64,000 nt of DNA, taken from NCBI GenBank assembly GCA_024610705.1, contig JANDEH010000004.1, positions 27,568,298-27,632,297 on the forward strand, in the 5' to 3' direction. This document shows, one piece after another, positions 12,271 through 22,744 of this stretch; positions within the stretch are counted from its first letter, which is position 1, and each line of letters starts with the position of its first letter. A model generated the notes under the pieces. That model saw only the letters and a list, made by a program, of their open reading frames with translations. It ran no database searches and was not told where the DNA came from. The DNA is from Tetragnatha versicolor (Eukaryota; Arthropoda; Arachnida; Araneae; Tetragnathidae). The translations under genes were made by a program, and so were the position numbers.

Positions 12271-15200
12271 TTACAACTGACTGACACTGCCCAAAAACAT
12301 GACCATACCAGACACCCTCTCTACAATGGCGAACACAAAGGGATGATCCACCACGAACGGGAGCACAGTCGGTAGCTCCCCGAAGCTCCTACCCACCGCG
12401 ATCGCCGTCGCGGCCGTCGCCATCGTCCCTCGCTCGTCCACCGACACCGTCGCCTTGTGGACCACATCGCTGACCCTCAACCCTTGAGTCTTGCCGATGC
12501 CGGACAGGTCTGATGGGCCGAAGACGCGCATTCCCATAGCTCGCAGTGACTCGCCGAGAGAGGCCGAGTAAGACAGGGTGAACTTGGGAAGGTGGACGTT
12601 GAGGTTTTGTGGGCGGAGGCTGGACAGGGTGGTGGACAGGAGGTCTGGGGACAGGATGGCTTCGAGGCCGGACAGGCCGTCGCGCTGCCAGGGAAAGAGG
12701 ATCAGCATGGAGATGCTGCCTTCGTAAGGGAGTTCCAGTGCTCTGTAGGCGGAGAAGGAGCCGTAGTTGAACTCGCTGTTTGGGATGTTCATCATGGGGA
12801 CGTCCCTGGTGGGGAAAAAGACGATTGATTGTTTTTTTTGCTGCATGATCCTCCCTCTATTTTAACCCCCAACACTGATGACTTCACCCACAGTGAGTGA
12901 CAAAACATCCCTAACCCTCTAATGCCAGTAATGCCCACTACAAGAAATAACTGTGGAAAATATTTTTTCGCCTTATTGATGTAGTTTGGAGCTAAATAAA
13001 ATAAAAATGCAAGAAAAAAATGTTTTTTTGAATTGGGGGACTGAATTTAAACTTTAGAAATTACACCTAATGGTGCAATTATTGCTGTAATAGCTTCTTA
13101 AAAACATGCTGAAAATATCTGCTTCATACGGAAAATCGAAGCTAAACATATTGTAACACATTGGCTACCATAGTCAGTAGCCATGAGAAAATCTTCGACA
13201 GTGAAGCAAAACTGGCCCATAGTCCATCCCACAGAGTACTAGAACAGAGAGTCCGTGGCCCTAGGCGCTAATGGAAATCGAAAAGTTGGATAGATGTGGG
13301 GCTTTTTTGGCGCTGCGATCGCACTTACATCACGAGAGGCGGGAGGAAAAAGCCTGATTGGCTGAGAAAAACGTTTTCCTTCTCCTTCGAAAATAACAGA
13401 TTGAGTGACAGCCAATCACAAGTTCGAACACCAAAATGTAATATTGATCCATCTGTCAATCATTTATAGTTCCTCGTGGCGCCCTCATATCCATCCAACT
13501 TTTGAAAATGTCGTTTTGGACCCTCTGTTAGGATTTTTCTCTGTGGTCCATCCTCCCGGAAAATGATGAGTCGTGCACCAAAAAAGAGTTGCAAAAGGTA
13601 TAAGTTTTTCTCTATCTATAAAGTTCTCTATCACATTTAATTTTCTTTATCTACAGTTCTCTACCTTATAATATTGTTTCTTCTCTCTACAGTCTAATTC
13701 ATTTCAATTCAAGTATAGTATACAGGGTGTTTCAAAATTTCTTTGCACGGCTTTTATTCAGAGCCAACGCCACCTAGGGTCATGGAAGTAAGGTCTACCC
13801 CTCGGTAAGTGAGCCTGGAGAATGCACTGAAAGGACTTACAGCACCCCTAGAGGCGAAATTAAAAAGTTAAAAAATTAATTTAAAAACTAAAAGAGATAG
13901 AGCAAAAACCTCAGTGAGAGTATTGCTGCCACAGAGAAAAATCCTAACAGAGGGTCCAAAGCGATATATTCAAAAGTTGGATTGATATGAGGGCACCACG
14001 AGGAACTATAAATGATTGACAGAGAGATCGGCAGTAAATTTTGGTGACCAAACCTGTGATTGGCTGTCACTCAATCTTCTATTTTCGAAGGAGAAGGAAA
14101 AAGTTTTTCTCAACCGCAATCAGGCTTTTTCACCCGCCTCTCGTGACGTAAATGCGATTGCAGCGCACAAATAGCCCCATATCCATCCAACTTTACGATT
14201 TCGACTAGCGCTTATGGCGATGGACTCTCTGTTCTAGTACTCTGTGATTGTTGCCAACGTCATGAAGAACTCACTGAAAAAAAATACGAGGGTTGTTTTT
14301 TAATTAACTTCCGTTTTTCTCCTGAAAAAAAGTAGTAGGAATTTCGAAACAATTTTGGTGCTGGTAGTTAGATACATCCTTCAGGCTCAATTTGCCACCT
14401 TACTGAATAAAATCGGACATTTTTTCTATTTTTTACCGATTTTACAAGCGCGCTCCTCGAACTATTTTCCCGCCAACCCATAGAGAATTCGGCTTTTTTT
14501 TCTCCTTTTGCTCCGTCCGCGATCACCTGCCCACCCATTGTTTAATGTTAATGCCTAATCGCGGACGGAGCGAAGGGAGAAAAAAAGCCGAATTCTCTAT
14601 GGGTTGGCGGGAAAATAGTCCGAGGAGCGCGCTTGTAAAATCGATAAAAAATTGAAAAAATGTCCGATTTTATTCAGTAAGGTGGCAAATTGAACCTGAA
14701 GGATGTATCTAACTACCAGCACCAAAATTGTTTCGAAATTCCTACTACTTTTTTTTCAGGAGAAAAACGGAAGTTAATTAAAAAACAACCCTCGTACATG
14801 AAAATATCTTGAATATTCGCCGAGATATTAGCATGTGAAAATAGCACTTTTTCAGGGGTCAAAAAAGAAAAAGTTCCCATATTTGTAAATTTTTTTGATT
14901 TTTTGACTAAATTTTGTGTTCTTTAAACTAAAAAACACAAAACTACAAAATAACACAGAAAAATTTGCAAATATGCGAACTTTTTCTTTTTGGACCCCTG
15001 AAAAAGGCTATTTTCACATGCTAATAACTCTCACTGACGTTTTTGCTCTATCTCCTTTAGTTTTCAAATTAATTTTTTTAACTTTTTAATTTCGCCTCTA
15101 GGGGCGCTGTAAGTCCTCTCAATGGATTCTCCAGGCTCACTTACCTAGGGGTAGACCTTACTTCCGTGACCCTAGGAGGCGTTGGTTCCAAATAAAAGCC

Positions 15201-18047
15201 GTGCAGAGCAATTTTGAAACACCCTGAAAAAAACTACCCTTTCATCCTGAAAATTACAATTTACAGAAACTCAACTTACCTGGGATATAATCCGTTCATG
15301 AAAAAGGATCGCAACTGAGTGGTCTCAAACTTCTTCTCCCACGTTCCGTTAAAATACACCGCATTCAGGATGATCATGACAGTCTCAGGACTGATGGCCT
15401 CTAGCAACCTCTCGATCTTCCCCTTGGTCTCTTTCTTGACCCAATCGTTGACTTTTTTTACGACTTCAGAAGATTCAGAAGCGAAGTTGCTTTTCTCTAC
15501 TTTGGCCTTGTACCAAGCTTTCAGGTTCGCCTTGTACGCTGATTTCACGTCCATAAACTGGTCCACTAAAATCCTGTTAGCCACTTGAAGTTGGTACTTC
15601 CGAGACATCAGTTTAAGCATCAATTTGTGGAATGCTATGGACACTGTGTTGCGTTGGTCAGAAATACCTGCTTTTCGGTAGCCCAGAATGTTGTGCAGTT
15701 CCTTTTGGAAGAGAAATGGCTTTAATATAGTCTGACTGCCATGAGAAAATCTTTGACAGCCCTATTGGAAAAAAAATTTCTAGTATTCCATAAACCAGTA
15801 TGAATTATACTGGATCCAGTATCATTTATACTGGTTCAAGTATCCTTTATACGGGTTCCAGTATCATTTATACTGGATCCAGTATAATTCATACTGGTTT
15901 ATGGAATATCAGAAATTTTTTTTCCAATAGGGAGAGAAGCAAAACTTTAATGACAGCCACACAGATTTGGCACAAAACGTTTTTCAGCGTTTATAAATTA
16001 CCATCACCCCCGAAATTCAATGGGAAAAATCCGTTCCCATAACAACCTCCACAATGTTGTATGACGTCAAAAGTTCTTCTCGTGGTGGTCAGACTGTACT
16101 ATTATTTCAAATTGAATTGATTAAAAATAGTATTTTACCTTGACAGAATAATATAAAATTAAATGAACACAACTAAGATTCCCTTTTACTATTGATAACT
16201 CTACTTTATTTACTTTATATTTCCAATCCGTACTCCCCAAATTAGAAAACATATGTTACGGGCAATGTGATAAATCGGGCATTATTAATAATGCCCGAAG
16301 TGGAAGAGGGCAATGTGATAAATTTATTAATTAAATTAATCATTTTCTCCGCCTCCACTGTGGGCATTATTAATAATGCCCAATTATTCACCTGCGCGTA
16401 ACAAATACATTAACATCACATGGGGAAAATGCACGTAGATTATATTAATTTATAAAACACAGCACTTAAAGTATGGAATTACTTAAAGTAAATATGGAAT
16501 AAAGTAAATATGGAATTACTTTAAGTAAAAAAAACCTTGTTCCATTTCTTACTGATATTTTTAAAGCTTGGTAAAAACGAGAGTGTTTCAAAAACGCATT
16601 AGAGAGACTAATTGGAAGGTTACTTTTGACGTCATAAGAGCAAAATGATTCGTATGCTATTTCACTTCACGGGTAAACCAACACTAGCGTTTTGAAACAT
16701 TCTCGGCTTCGAGGTAGAAAATATTGCGCTTAGAAATTATTGGAATTAAATCATCGTTGTTAAAGTTTCAAAATACTTTTTGAGAAATACTATTTTCGAA
16801 TTTTCGCAAGTTTGGTATGAAATTAATTATCTTCATGCTAGCTCTGAGAATAATGCAATAATTAGTAATTCGTAGATGAAAATTCCTTTTTGAAAAGCAT
16901 TTGACTTTTTCCTTTTTAAAAATATTTATATTGAGTGAACCAAACTAGTTAAAAAAGACATGAATATATATTTCTTTGAGTCTGACTTTCTGGAGAAAAT
17001 TAACTACTTATATTAAAATTTGTAAATTGAATTGAGTACAAGTTAAATAATGTTGTAAAGAGTTACAATTTTTTATCGAATTGCAGATTTTTAACTGAAT
17101 TCCTTTTGATTTTTTTAAATGCACTTTATTAAATTTTTCTTTAATTAAAGTTAAGAACATTTTGTCACTATAAAAAAACTGTCTGACACCAATTTGATAA
17201 ACCTTTAACTCACAGTTTAAAATAAGTATCTGCGTCTAGTCTTTTGCCGGATTGTAAAATTCTTAACTACTTCCTTCATTAAATACTGCATTCTTTATAC
17301 TTACTGTAGTATGTACTTATTTCATTTACAATCAAACCGAAGAATATCTCCATAAAATTTTAAAGGTCAGTATACAAGGCGTTTCAGATAAAGGGTTTCA
17401 TAACTTCTAGGAGGGGTAGTAGGGGGTTGGAAATGCACCCCTAACGAACTAGGGTTTCTTTTAAGCGGGCATGGGAAGTTATAAAATTCCCTGTGGAAAT
17501 AAATGGACACGTAACTTTTTGAGGTCGAATTATAACTATCGATTTAGGTATTTATTCCAAAAAACCAATTAAAGAGCTCTGAAACTTAAGCTCCTAAATC
17601 CAAACTTAAAATGTTAAGTGTCAATTTCCACGGTGGATTAACCTTCCATGCCGGCTTATATTAAACACCTTTAATTCGTTTGGGGGCATTTCCAACTCCC
17701 CATTCCTAGGTGATTCTGAGTCGTCTAGATGTTTCCTACCCCTCCTAGAAGTTATGAAACACTTATCTGAAACACCCTGTATAAAGTTTTATACTGAAAA
17801 AAAATTATTATACCTTGGCAGTAAGACCTCTAGCTCCATGAAATAACATTCCGAACGCCATCGATAAGCTTAGAGGAGAGAAAAACAAGTTTCCACGCGA
17901 GTCTTTGTATAGTTTGGGGTAAAGATTGCACCCAAAGTGGTTGATCGCAACCGCCAATTTTCCGTCATCTTTGCTCCGCACCGTACAACTTATGGGAACG
18001 ATCCATGATGCAACCAGGAAGGATAGAATTTGAAGGGAGACTTTCAT
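12271..18047 (-). CDS. Serpin A: secreted inhibitory serpin, 396 aa, three coding exons
   Basis: Serine protease inhibitor of the serpin fold. Coding exons are 18047-17814, 15701-15280 and 12805-12271 (stop TAA 12273-12271), all with GT-AG junctions. Exon 1 ends in phase 0; exon 2 leaves two bases completed as Arg219. Residues 1 to about 20 are a hydrophobic signal peptide. FFSPLSLSMAFGML (from about residue 54), NAVYFNGTW (191-199, with an N-glycosylation sequon) and FVVDHPFVFAI near the C terminus are serpin landmarks. The hinge (343-352) has Thr at P14 and small residues through P9, so inhibition is expected. Counting from the hinge puts P1 at Ser359, but an Arg358-Ser359 bond, as in antithrombin with a loop one residue shorter, is the more attractive site. 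The first in-frame ATG after the acceptor at about 18060 was taken as start; a 5' non-coding exon probably lies near 18,316. Introns are swollen by transposons. Confidence 0.88.
13230..13545 (+). mobile_element. 316-bp non-autonomous hAT-like element, copy 1 (serpin A intron 2)
   Basis: It begins cacagagtactagaaca and ends ttttctctgtg. It is flanked by an exact 8-base direct repeat, gtccatcc, at 13222-13229 and 13546-13553. An inverted, closely related copy lies at 13930-14246. An 8-base duplication fits the hAT superfamily. There is no coding frame. Confidence 0.75.
13930..14246 (-). mobile_element. 316-bp non-autonomous hAT-like element, copy 2
   Basis: Inverted relative of 13230-13545. 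The flanking direct repeats are attgctgc (13922-13929) and attgttgc (14247-14254), one mismatch in eight. It has landed inside the arm of the larger foldback element 13731-15226, so it is the younger of the two. Confidence 0.72.
14286..14795. mobile_element. 510-bp near-perfect palindrome, mariner-like MITE
   Basis: From acgagggttgtttttt to aaaaaacaaccctcgt the sequence is an almost uninterrupted palindrome. Its centre lies at about 14,541, in the unique segment between a Cgcgatcacc type arm and its mirror. It is flanked by T and A, consistent with a TA target. The end sequence resembles mariner termini (TACGAGGG...). It is nested in the foldback element 13731-15226. Confidence 0.65.
15762..15930. 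mobile_element. 169-bp hairpin element in serpin A intron 1
   Basis: A near-perfect palindrome from ctattggaaaaaaaattt to its mirror, built internally from repeated atactggatccagtat units. It starts only about 60 bases upstream (in the mRNA sense) of the exon 2 acceptor. The open frame with repeated Tyr-Thr-Gly-Ser-Ser here is an artefact of these units. Confidence 0.6.
16258..16385. repeat. Paired gggcattattaataatgccc hairpins
   Basis: Two copies of a perfect 20-base palindrome occur at about 16,278 and 16,362, with gggcaatgtgataaat repeated before and between them. Function unknown; probably a small inverted-repeat element in intron 1 of serpin A. Confidence 0.45.
16579..16705. mobile_element. 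Short inverted-repeat element
   Basis: The ends cgagagtgtttcaaaaacgc and gcgttttgaaacattctcgg are inverted copies around a 90-base centre. No coding. It lies in intron 1 of serpin A. Confidence 0.5.
17371..17783. mobile_element. 413-bp foldback MITE next to the serpin A exon 1 donor
   Basis: The ends tatacaaggcgtttcagata and tatctgaaacaccctgtata are inverted copies, and the arms run for about 130-150 bases. It ends 30 bases from the exon 1 splice donor of serpin A. The termini resemble those of the elements at 7468 and 13731 (tacagggtg type). Confidence 0.6.
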
Positions 18048-18315
18048 TTTCGAAATTATTTCTAAAAACAAACCAGAAAAAATAAAACTATTTTAGAACA
18101 CTATTTTAAGAAATATTCACAACAATATGTAATTTATAATTGGGTAAGAAATTTTAGAATCCTTGTGAAAGAGAGCTTGTGTGTGTAAACTTTCACACTT
18201 AAATAAGAACTTTAATTAAAATAGTTGCAGCTGTTCCTGATAATAATGTGTATCGCTTATTAAAATTATACTATCATAGTAAAATAGAAGGAAGGAAGCA
18301 GAGAGTGTAACCTAC

Positions 18316-18480
18316 CTGTTGGGGGAAAGAGAAACTGGGACTTAAAAAACAACAGCTTTCAAATGCTGGTTGCTCTCTTGGTCGCTGCTTTCAAGATTAG
18401 TGTTCAAATACTCCTCGAGTGAAAAGCATCGATCTTCTGTTCCACGAAATTCAACCACTTACGCCACATATTCATTTGGT
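18316..18480 (-). promoter_or_regulatory. Likely 5' non-coding exon and promoter of serpin A
   Basis: The minus strand shows a clean donor, CAACAG followed by GTAGGTT, at 18316. This can pair with the acceptor just upstream of the serpin A ATG (about 18060). A closely related sequence is repeated at 19,365-19,560, which marks this as a meaningful unit. No strong TATA box is evident, so the transcription start is uncertain. Confidence 0.45.
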
Positions 18481-18674
18481 AAATTGGCTAACAGCTAATT
18501 TTTTATCAATTATTCAAATGTCAATGTCATAAAATCCCAGGATTTTCAATGATGAAGGAAAGGTTTTTTTTAGAGTTTCAATTAGTCACTAAAATAAAAG
18601 TTTTAAGTTTCACAATAGAGAAATAAAGAAGATCAAAATATAAAGTAAAATATATTGAAATAAAAATGCTCAAA

Positions 18675-19200
18675 AATACAACACAGAAAAAATTGCAAAC
18701 TGGCGAACTTTTTCTTTTTTGAGGCCTGAAAAAAATGCTCTTTTCACAAGCTACACTCCACGAATATTCAGGATATTTTGATGATTTTTTTCAATGAGAT
18801 TTTCATAATATCGGAAACAAAATTTTTGCCCTATCTCCTTTAGTTGTTTAATTAATTTTTTAACTTTATATTTCGCCGCTAGGGGTGTTGTAAATCATTT
18901 CAATTGATTTTACATAGTCACTTACATAGGAATACATTATACTTTCATGACTCTAGGTAGGAGACGTTTTCCAATGAAAAACCGTGAAAGGGACTTTTTA
19001 AACACACCATGTAGAGTAAAAACATACCACACAATGGACAGGGTATCTCAAAAGTCCGTTTCGCGGCTTTTATTTGGAACAAACGTGTCCTAGGGTCACC
19101 GAAGTAAGGTCTACCCTACCCCTAGGTAAGTGACCCTGGAGAATCCATTGAGATGACTTACAGCGTCCCTAGCGACAAAATAAAAAAAGTTAAAAAAATT
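18675..19200. repeat. Fragments of the 13,731-type foldback element
   Basis: It shares the 'ctatctcctttagtt' and 'cgccgctaggggtg' segments with the right arm of 13731-15226. A second, opposite fragment begins at about 19,031 with acagggtatctcaaaag. Confidence 0.5.
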
Positions 19201-19364
19201 AGAGTTGAATATAAGATTTCATGGAAAGGTTATCTTCAAATATTTTACGCCATAATTTAAATTAGTTACTACTCGTTATTTTTTAATTTTTCCTCTTTTT
19301 TTTACTGGAGAATGTGCACGTCTTGTGAATAGCATTTTATACTTTAATTTTATAATAAATGCAA

Positions 19365-19560
19365 AATAGAAGAAGGAAGGAAGAGAGCCTAAAAGATCTG
19401 GTAGGAACTGAGACTTCAAAAAATACTTCTGAAGGGAAAAGCTGGATACTTGCGTTATATCTGTTATGATTAATGTTCATAATTACACCTAGAGAGAACA
19501 ACACCGGTTTTTTTTCTGTTCCACGAAAAACAATCACTTACACAACATGAAATTAATAAA
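19365..19560 (-). repeat. Duplicate of the serpin A 5' exon/promoter region
   Basis: On the minus strand, TTTTTCGTGGAACAGAA, then a TGAACATTAATC-like and a TTTTTTGAAGTCTCAGTT segment occur in the same order as in 18,290-18,500, about 1.08 kb away. The splice donor seen at 18,316 is not preserved. It may be an alternative promoter or a relic of a tandem duplication. Confidence 0.45.
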
Positions 19561-19959
19561 ATCCCTTACAAAATTAATTGCAAACCATCTTCGGATGTCT
19601 TTTGGGCATTACGTGAACTTTTGCTGTTATTTGTTACAGGCTGATTAAATTTATTTTGGAATGAAGGAATGTTGCATTAATGAAATCCCTATTGATTATG
19701 GTTTGTGTGCACTATGGATAAACGTACCGTTTATTAAAAATCCTATATCTATAAGATAAAGTCAAATTTTCCTATGGATTTACTTGAGCTACATTTGGTT
19801 TCACAAGTGGTTGGTTGGTTGATGTTTTATAGCGCATAACCAGCAGCACATTACAGGTTTCTGAAGTGAATATCAGAATGTTAGAGATTATATTTAATCT
19901 ATGACCTCAGGCGGCTTCTACTGTTAAATGATGTTAGGAAGAGTGCTACTTTTTAAGGA

Positions 19960-20215
19960 ATACATGTGTAAACGTTTCGTAACTCCTTTATAAAATTCCT
20001 TGGGGAATACCCAAAGGGAAAACCTTTTAAGCAGCGGAACGTTGTTGAAATTTGACCCTCAAATGTAGTGTTAACTCCTTTTGAGACTTATTGGGTTACG
20101 CCCGATGCTCCTTGTGGAAGTTAAAATATTTTCAAGGGACTTGCAGCTATTTTTCTCATAACAGAGGGAACATATATAATAACCCCGCCCCTGCTACTTC
20201 TAAATGACGCCCATG
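19960..20215 (-). repeat. Dispersed repeat shared with the 3' flank of serpin C
   Basis: On the minus strand it reads gggcgtcatttagaagtag, then aatagctgcaagtcccttgaaaa, then acaaggagcatcggg. The same order occurs at 30,360-30,520 downstream of serpin C. It belongs to the G/C-run-rich family and may also be part of the B/C inverted duplication. Confidence 0.5.
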
Positions 20216-20500
20216 TTTAAAAGAGAGGAGTCAAAATTGTATCAAAATCAATCATTGAACAATGAACAACCAATATCTTCATTTGTCCAATTGAGTCCCA
20301 TCAGTATTTGCTCAACAAATCCCAATTTATACGATATTAGTTGGTTTTCCTGTACCAAAAAAACCCTCACTTTTAAATACAAAATAAATCAAGAGAGTAA
20401 TGTGCGGTAATAAGCACGTTGGATCCATACTGGAATGGAACACCGAATGGTAATGTGTAATTCGAGCAAAGAAAGGTGACACTGATTTTATCTAATGCAT

Positions 20501-20506
20501 TTTATT
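20501..20506 (-). terminator. Polyadenylation signal AATAAA of serpin B
   Basis: AATAAA on the minus strand lies 52 bases after the stop codon, in the context CACCCAATAAAAT. The identical context follows serpin C. Confidence 0.75.
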
Positions 20507-20557
20507 GGGTGCAGGAAAACAAGTTGTAATAATCTTTATACAACAAGAATCGATGTT

Positions 20558-22700
20558 TCATAACTGACAGACTCTTCCCATAAACAGAACGAAATCCTTG
20601 CTTCTGTCGATGATGGCGTAGATGAAGGGACGATCCACCACGAATTCGATCGTCTTTTCAAGGGATAACGACTCCGCCACATATGTGACACCAGTGGCAG
20701 CAGCTGCAACGGTGCCCCCTTCGTCCACTATAACCGAGGCTTTGTGCACCACCTGGCTGACCATTACCCCTCTGGAACGGCTGATGCCAGAGAAGTCCGC
20801 CCTGGATCCGAATACGCTGCGCATGCCGAGGCTTTGCAGATGGTCCTGGAGGCTGAATGAGGACGAAGCTTCGAACTTGGGGAGGTGGACGTTGAGGTTT
20901 TGGGGCCGCAGATGGGACAGAGTGGTGGCTAGGAAGGAGGCTGAGAGGGCGTCCTCAAGAGTGGTGAAGCCAGTGTCGTAGTCGACGAGGAGGATCAGCA
21001 TGGACATGTTACCTTTGTAGGGCAGCTCCAGTGCCTTGAAGGTCCCCTGAGAAAAGTAGTTTAAGTGCACATCGTGCATTCTCATCATTTGCACCCTTCT
21101 GTAAAGAAAATTAAATTTTATAAACAAATAAGATAAATAGAATTAAACTATAGTCTGTTCATTTAGAATTGGCGCATGAAACAGGATCAAAAACTCTAAA
21201 ATAACGCTTAATAACGCTCATCACAAAACTTAAGTGACCGATTTTTTTTCGTATTTTAAATTTAAACTACTTCTGTTTCGGCTACCTTTTCATTGCACCA
21301 GAAGGCGCCAATTCTTAATGAACGGAGTATAGCATTAGGAATCCTGTCCTCCATAGCTAAGGTCACATGAACAAAATTTAATTCTGATTCCAAGGGCGGG
21401 GCTTTTGTGTCCATGGGATTTCCCATGCTAAAAATTATAGTGTTACAAAGGGAAGTAAAAAAGGAAGGGAAGAAAAGCTAAACGACTTTCCAACTATCTT
21501 TACCAACTCAAAACCGACAACTTACTTTGGCGTTGTTCCGAAGTTGTAGAAATACTGTGGAGAGGTCCTCTGAGGATCAAACGGTTTGTCCCATAGCCCC
21601 TTGAAATACGCCGCGTTGAGGATGACCATGACAGCACTCGGATCCACCCTGCTCAGCAAAGTCGGGATCATCCCCTTCGTCTTGCGGTAGACCCAGGAGT
21701 TGATCCTGTTTTTGATCGCCGCACCGTCATTCCGGAAGTCGGCGTTCTCCACTGCAGAATCGTAGTGCCGGTGCATGTCACTGCGATACTGTTCGTCCAA
21801 GTTCACTGAGTTGTCCACCACAATCTGGTTGGCCAAGTTCAGTTCGTATTCTCGTGACCAGGTTCTCCTCATGTACAACCCGAAGGCGTAAGACACGCTG
21901 TCAGGGTTGCGTAGTCCCGCCCTTTGGTAGCCGAGAACTTCGCTTAGTTCCTGAATAAGAAGGATGGTTTTGATGCCTCAATAAGAATCAGCATGTCAAA
22001 AAACATTAAACTTGATAAGTATGAACTGTTAAATGCCTTTATCCATTTTACTTCGCTTTTACCATACATGCATTTAATGTAGAAATTAATTATATGTTAA
22101 GAATGGGAAATTTATGAATATATTAATATTATTCTTTTGTATGAACGTAAATTTTTTTTCTTTGTAATTTCTCATAAAATACTAGTCACATTACTTGACT
22201 TATACTAGTTTAAAAAATGCAATTAAAAAACAACGTAATAGTGTAATGAAAATATAGTTAAAATGTAAAAAATCCCTCCAGAAATCCCTTTGTACTACGT
22301 CTTTTAAACTCATTGGCATCTAATAATGTACAGATATTTTATACTCAGCCCGACTGACTTCTCTGTTGTTATATTAATTCATCGACTTATTTCATAATGG
22401 AATTACATTGAACGATCCGCCACTGGAAATACTTATTAACTCATTCTTACTTACCCTGGCAGTATGTCCTCCAGCCCCGTGGTACAACATCCCAAATACT
22501 ATAGATAAGCTCAGAGGTGAAAAGAAGAAATTTTCTTTATTGGTTTGCCTCAAAGCATGGAACAGCCCGGTTCCGAAATCGTTGTTGGCTGCACTTAAAC
22601 TCAACAGGGGGTCCTGGTGAGCACTCCCACATAAGGAAACAAGTCCAAACAACACAAGGAGAGACAAAATATTCAATACCAATGAGTTCATTACTATCAT
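20558..22700 (-). CDS. Serpin B: secreted serpin with Glu-Ser at the reactive bond, 403 aa
   Basis: Coding exons are 22700-22455, 21950-21526 and 21098-20558 (stop TGA). The phases match the other three serpins: exon 1 ends phase 0, and exon 2 leaves two bases completing Lys224. A signal peptide spans residues 1 to about 26, ending in GSA before HQD. FFSPLSLSIVFGML lies in exon 1, NAAYFKGLWDKPF in exon 2, and FVVDRPFIYAIIDR in exon 3. The hinge DEGGTVAAAATG is a textbook inhibitory one (Thr at P14, Ala P12-P9). Counting 17 residues gives P1 Glu366 and P1' Ser367; an acidic P1 is rare in serpins and would suit a Glu/Asp-cleaving protease. Introns are only 427-504 bases. The first ATG sits two bases after a TTTTTTTAG acceptor, implying an upstream non-coding exon; a second in-frame ATG at codon 4 is an alternative start. 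Closest relative in the window is serpin C. Confidence 0.9.
21151..21330. mobile_element. Short inverted-repeat element in serpin B intron 2
   Basis: The left end tctgttcatttagaattggc and right end gccaattcttaatgaacgga are inverted copies. A sister copy with the same ends is at 41,463-41,657. No coding frame. Confidence 0.6.
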
Positions 22701-22744
22701 TCCTAAAAAAATACTAATGATTTTTGAGGAAAAAAATTAAAGGT

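Larger units (their letters stand above)
13731..15226. mobile_element. Foldback element 'tacagggtgtttcaaaattt' with nested insertions
   Basis: The left arm (13731 to about 13921) and right arm (about 15027-15226) are inverted copies, ending in cagggtgtttcaaaattt and attttgaaacaccctg. The inner arms continue at about 14796-15026. Two other elements, 13930-14246 and 14286-14795, have been inserted. Partial relatives lie at 18,675-19,200, 24,040-24,250 and 29,222-29,340. The whole unit sits in intron 2 of serpin A. Confidence 0.65.

Noticed and set aside
15800..16042. Frame with repeated Tyr-Thr-Gly-Ser-Ser units
   Set aside because: It is produced by the repeated halves of the 169-bp hairpin, with no splice or start context.
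18069..18071. An upstream start for serpin A eight codons before the chosen ATG
   Set aside because: The codon is TTG, and it lies on the intron side of the acceptor AG at about 18,060.
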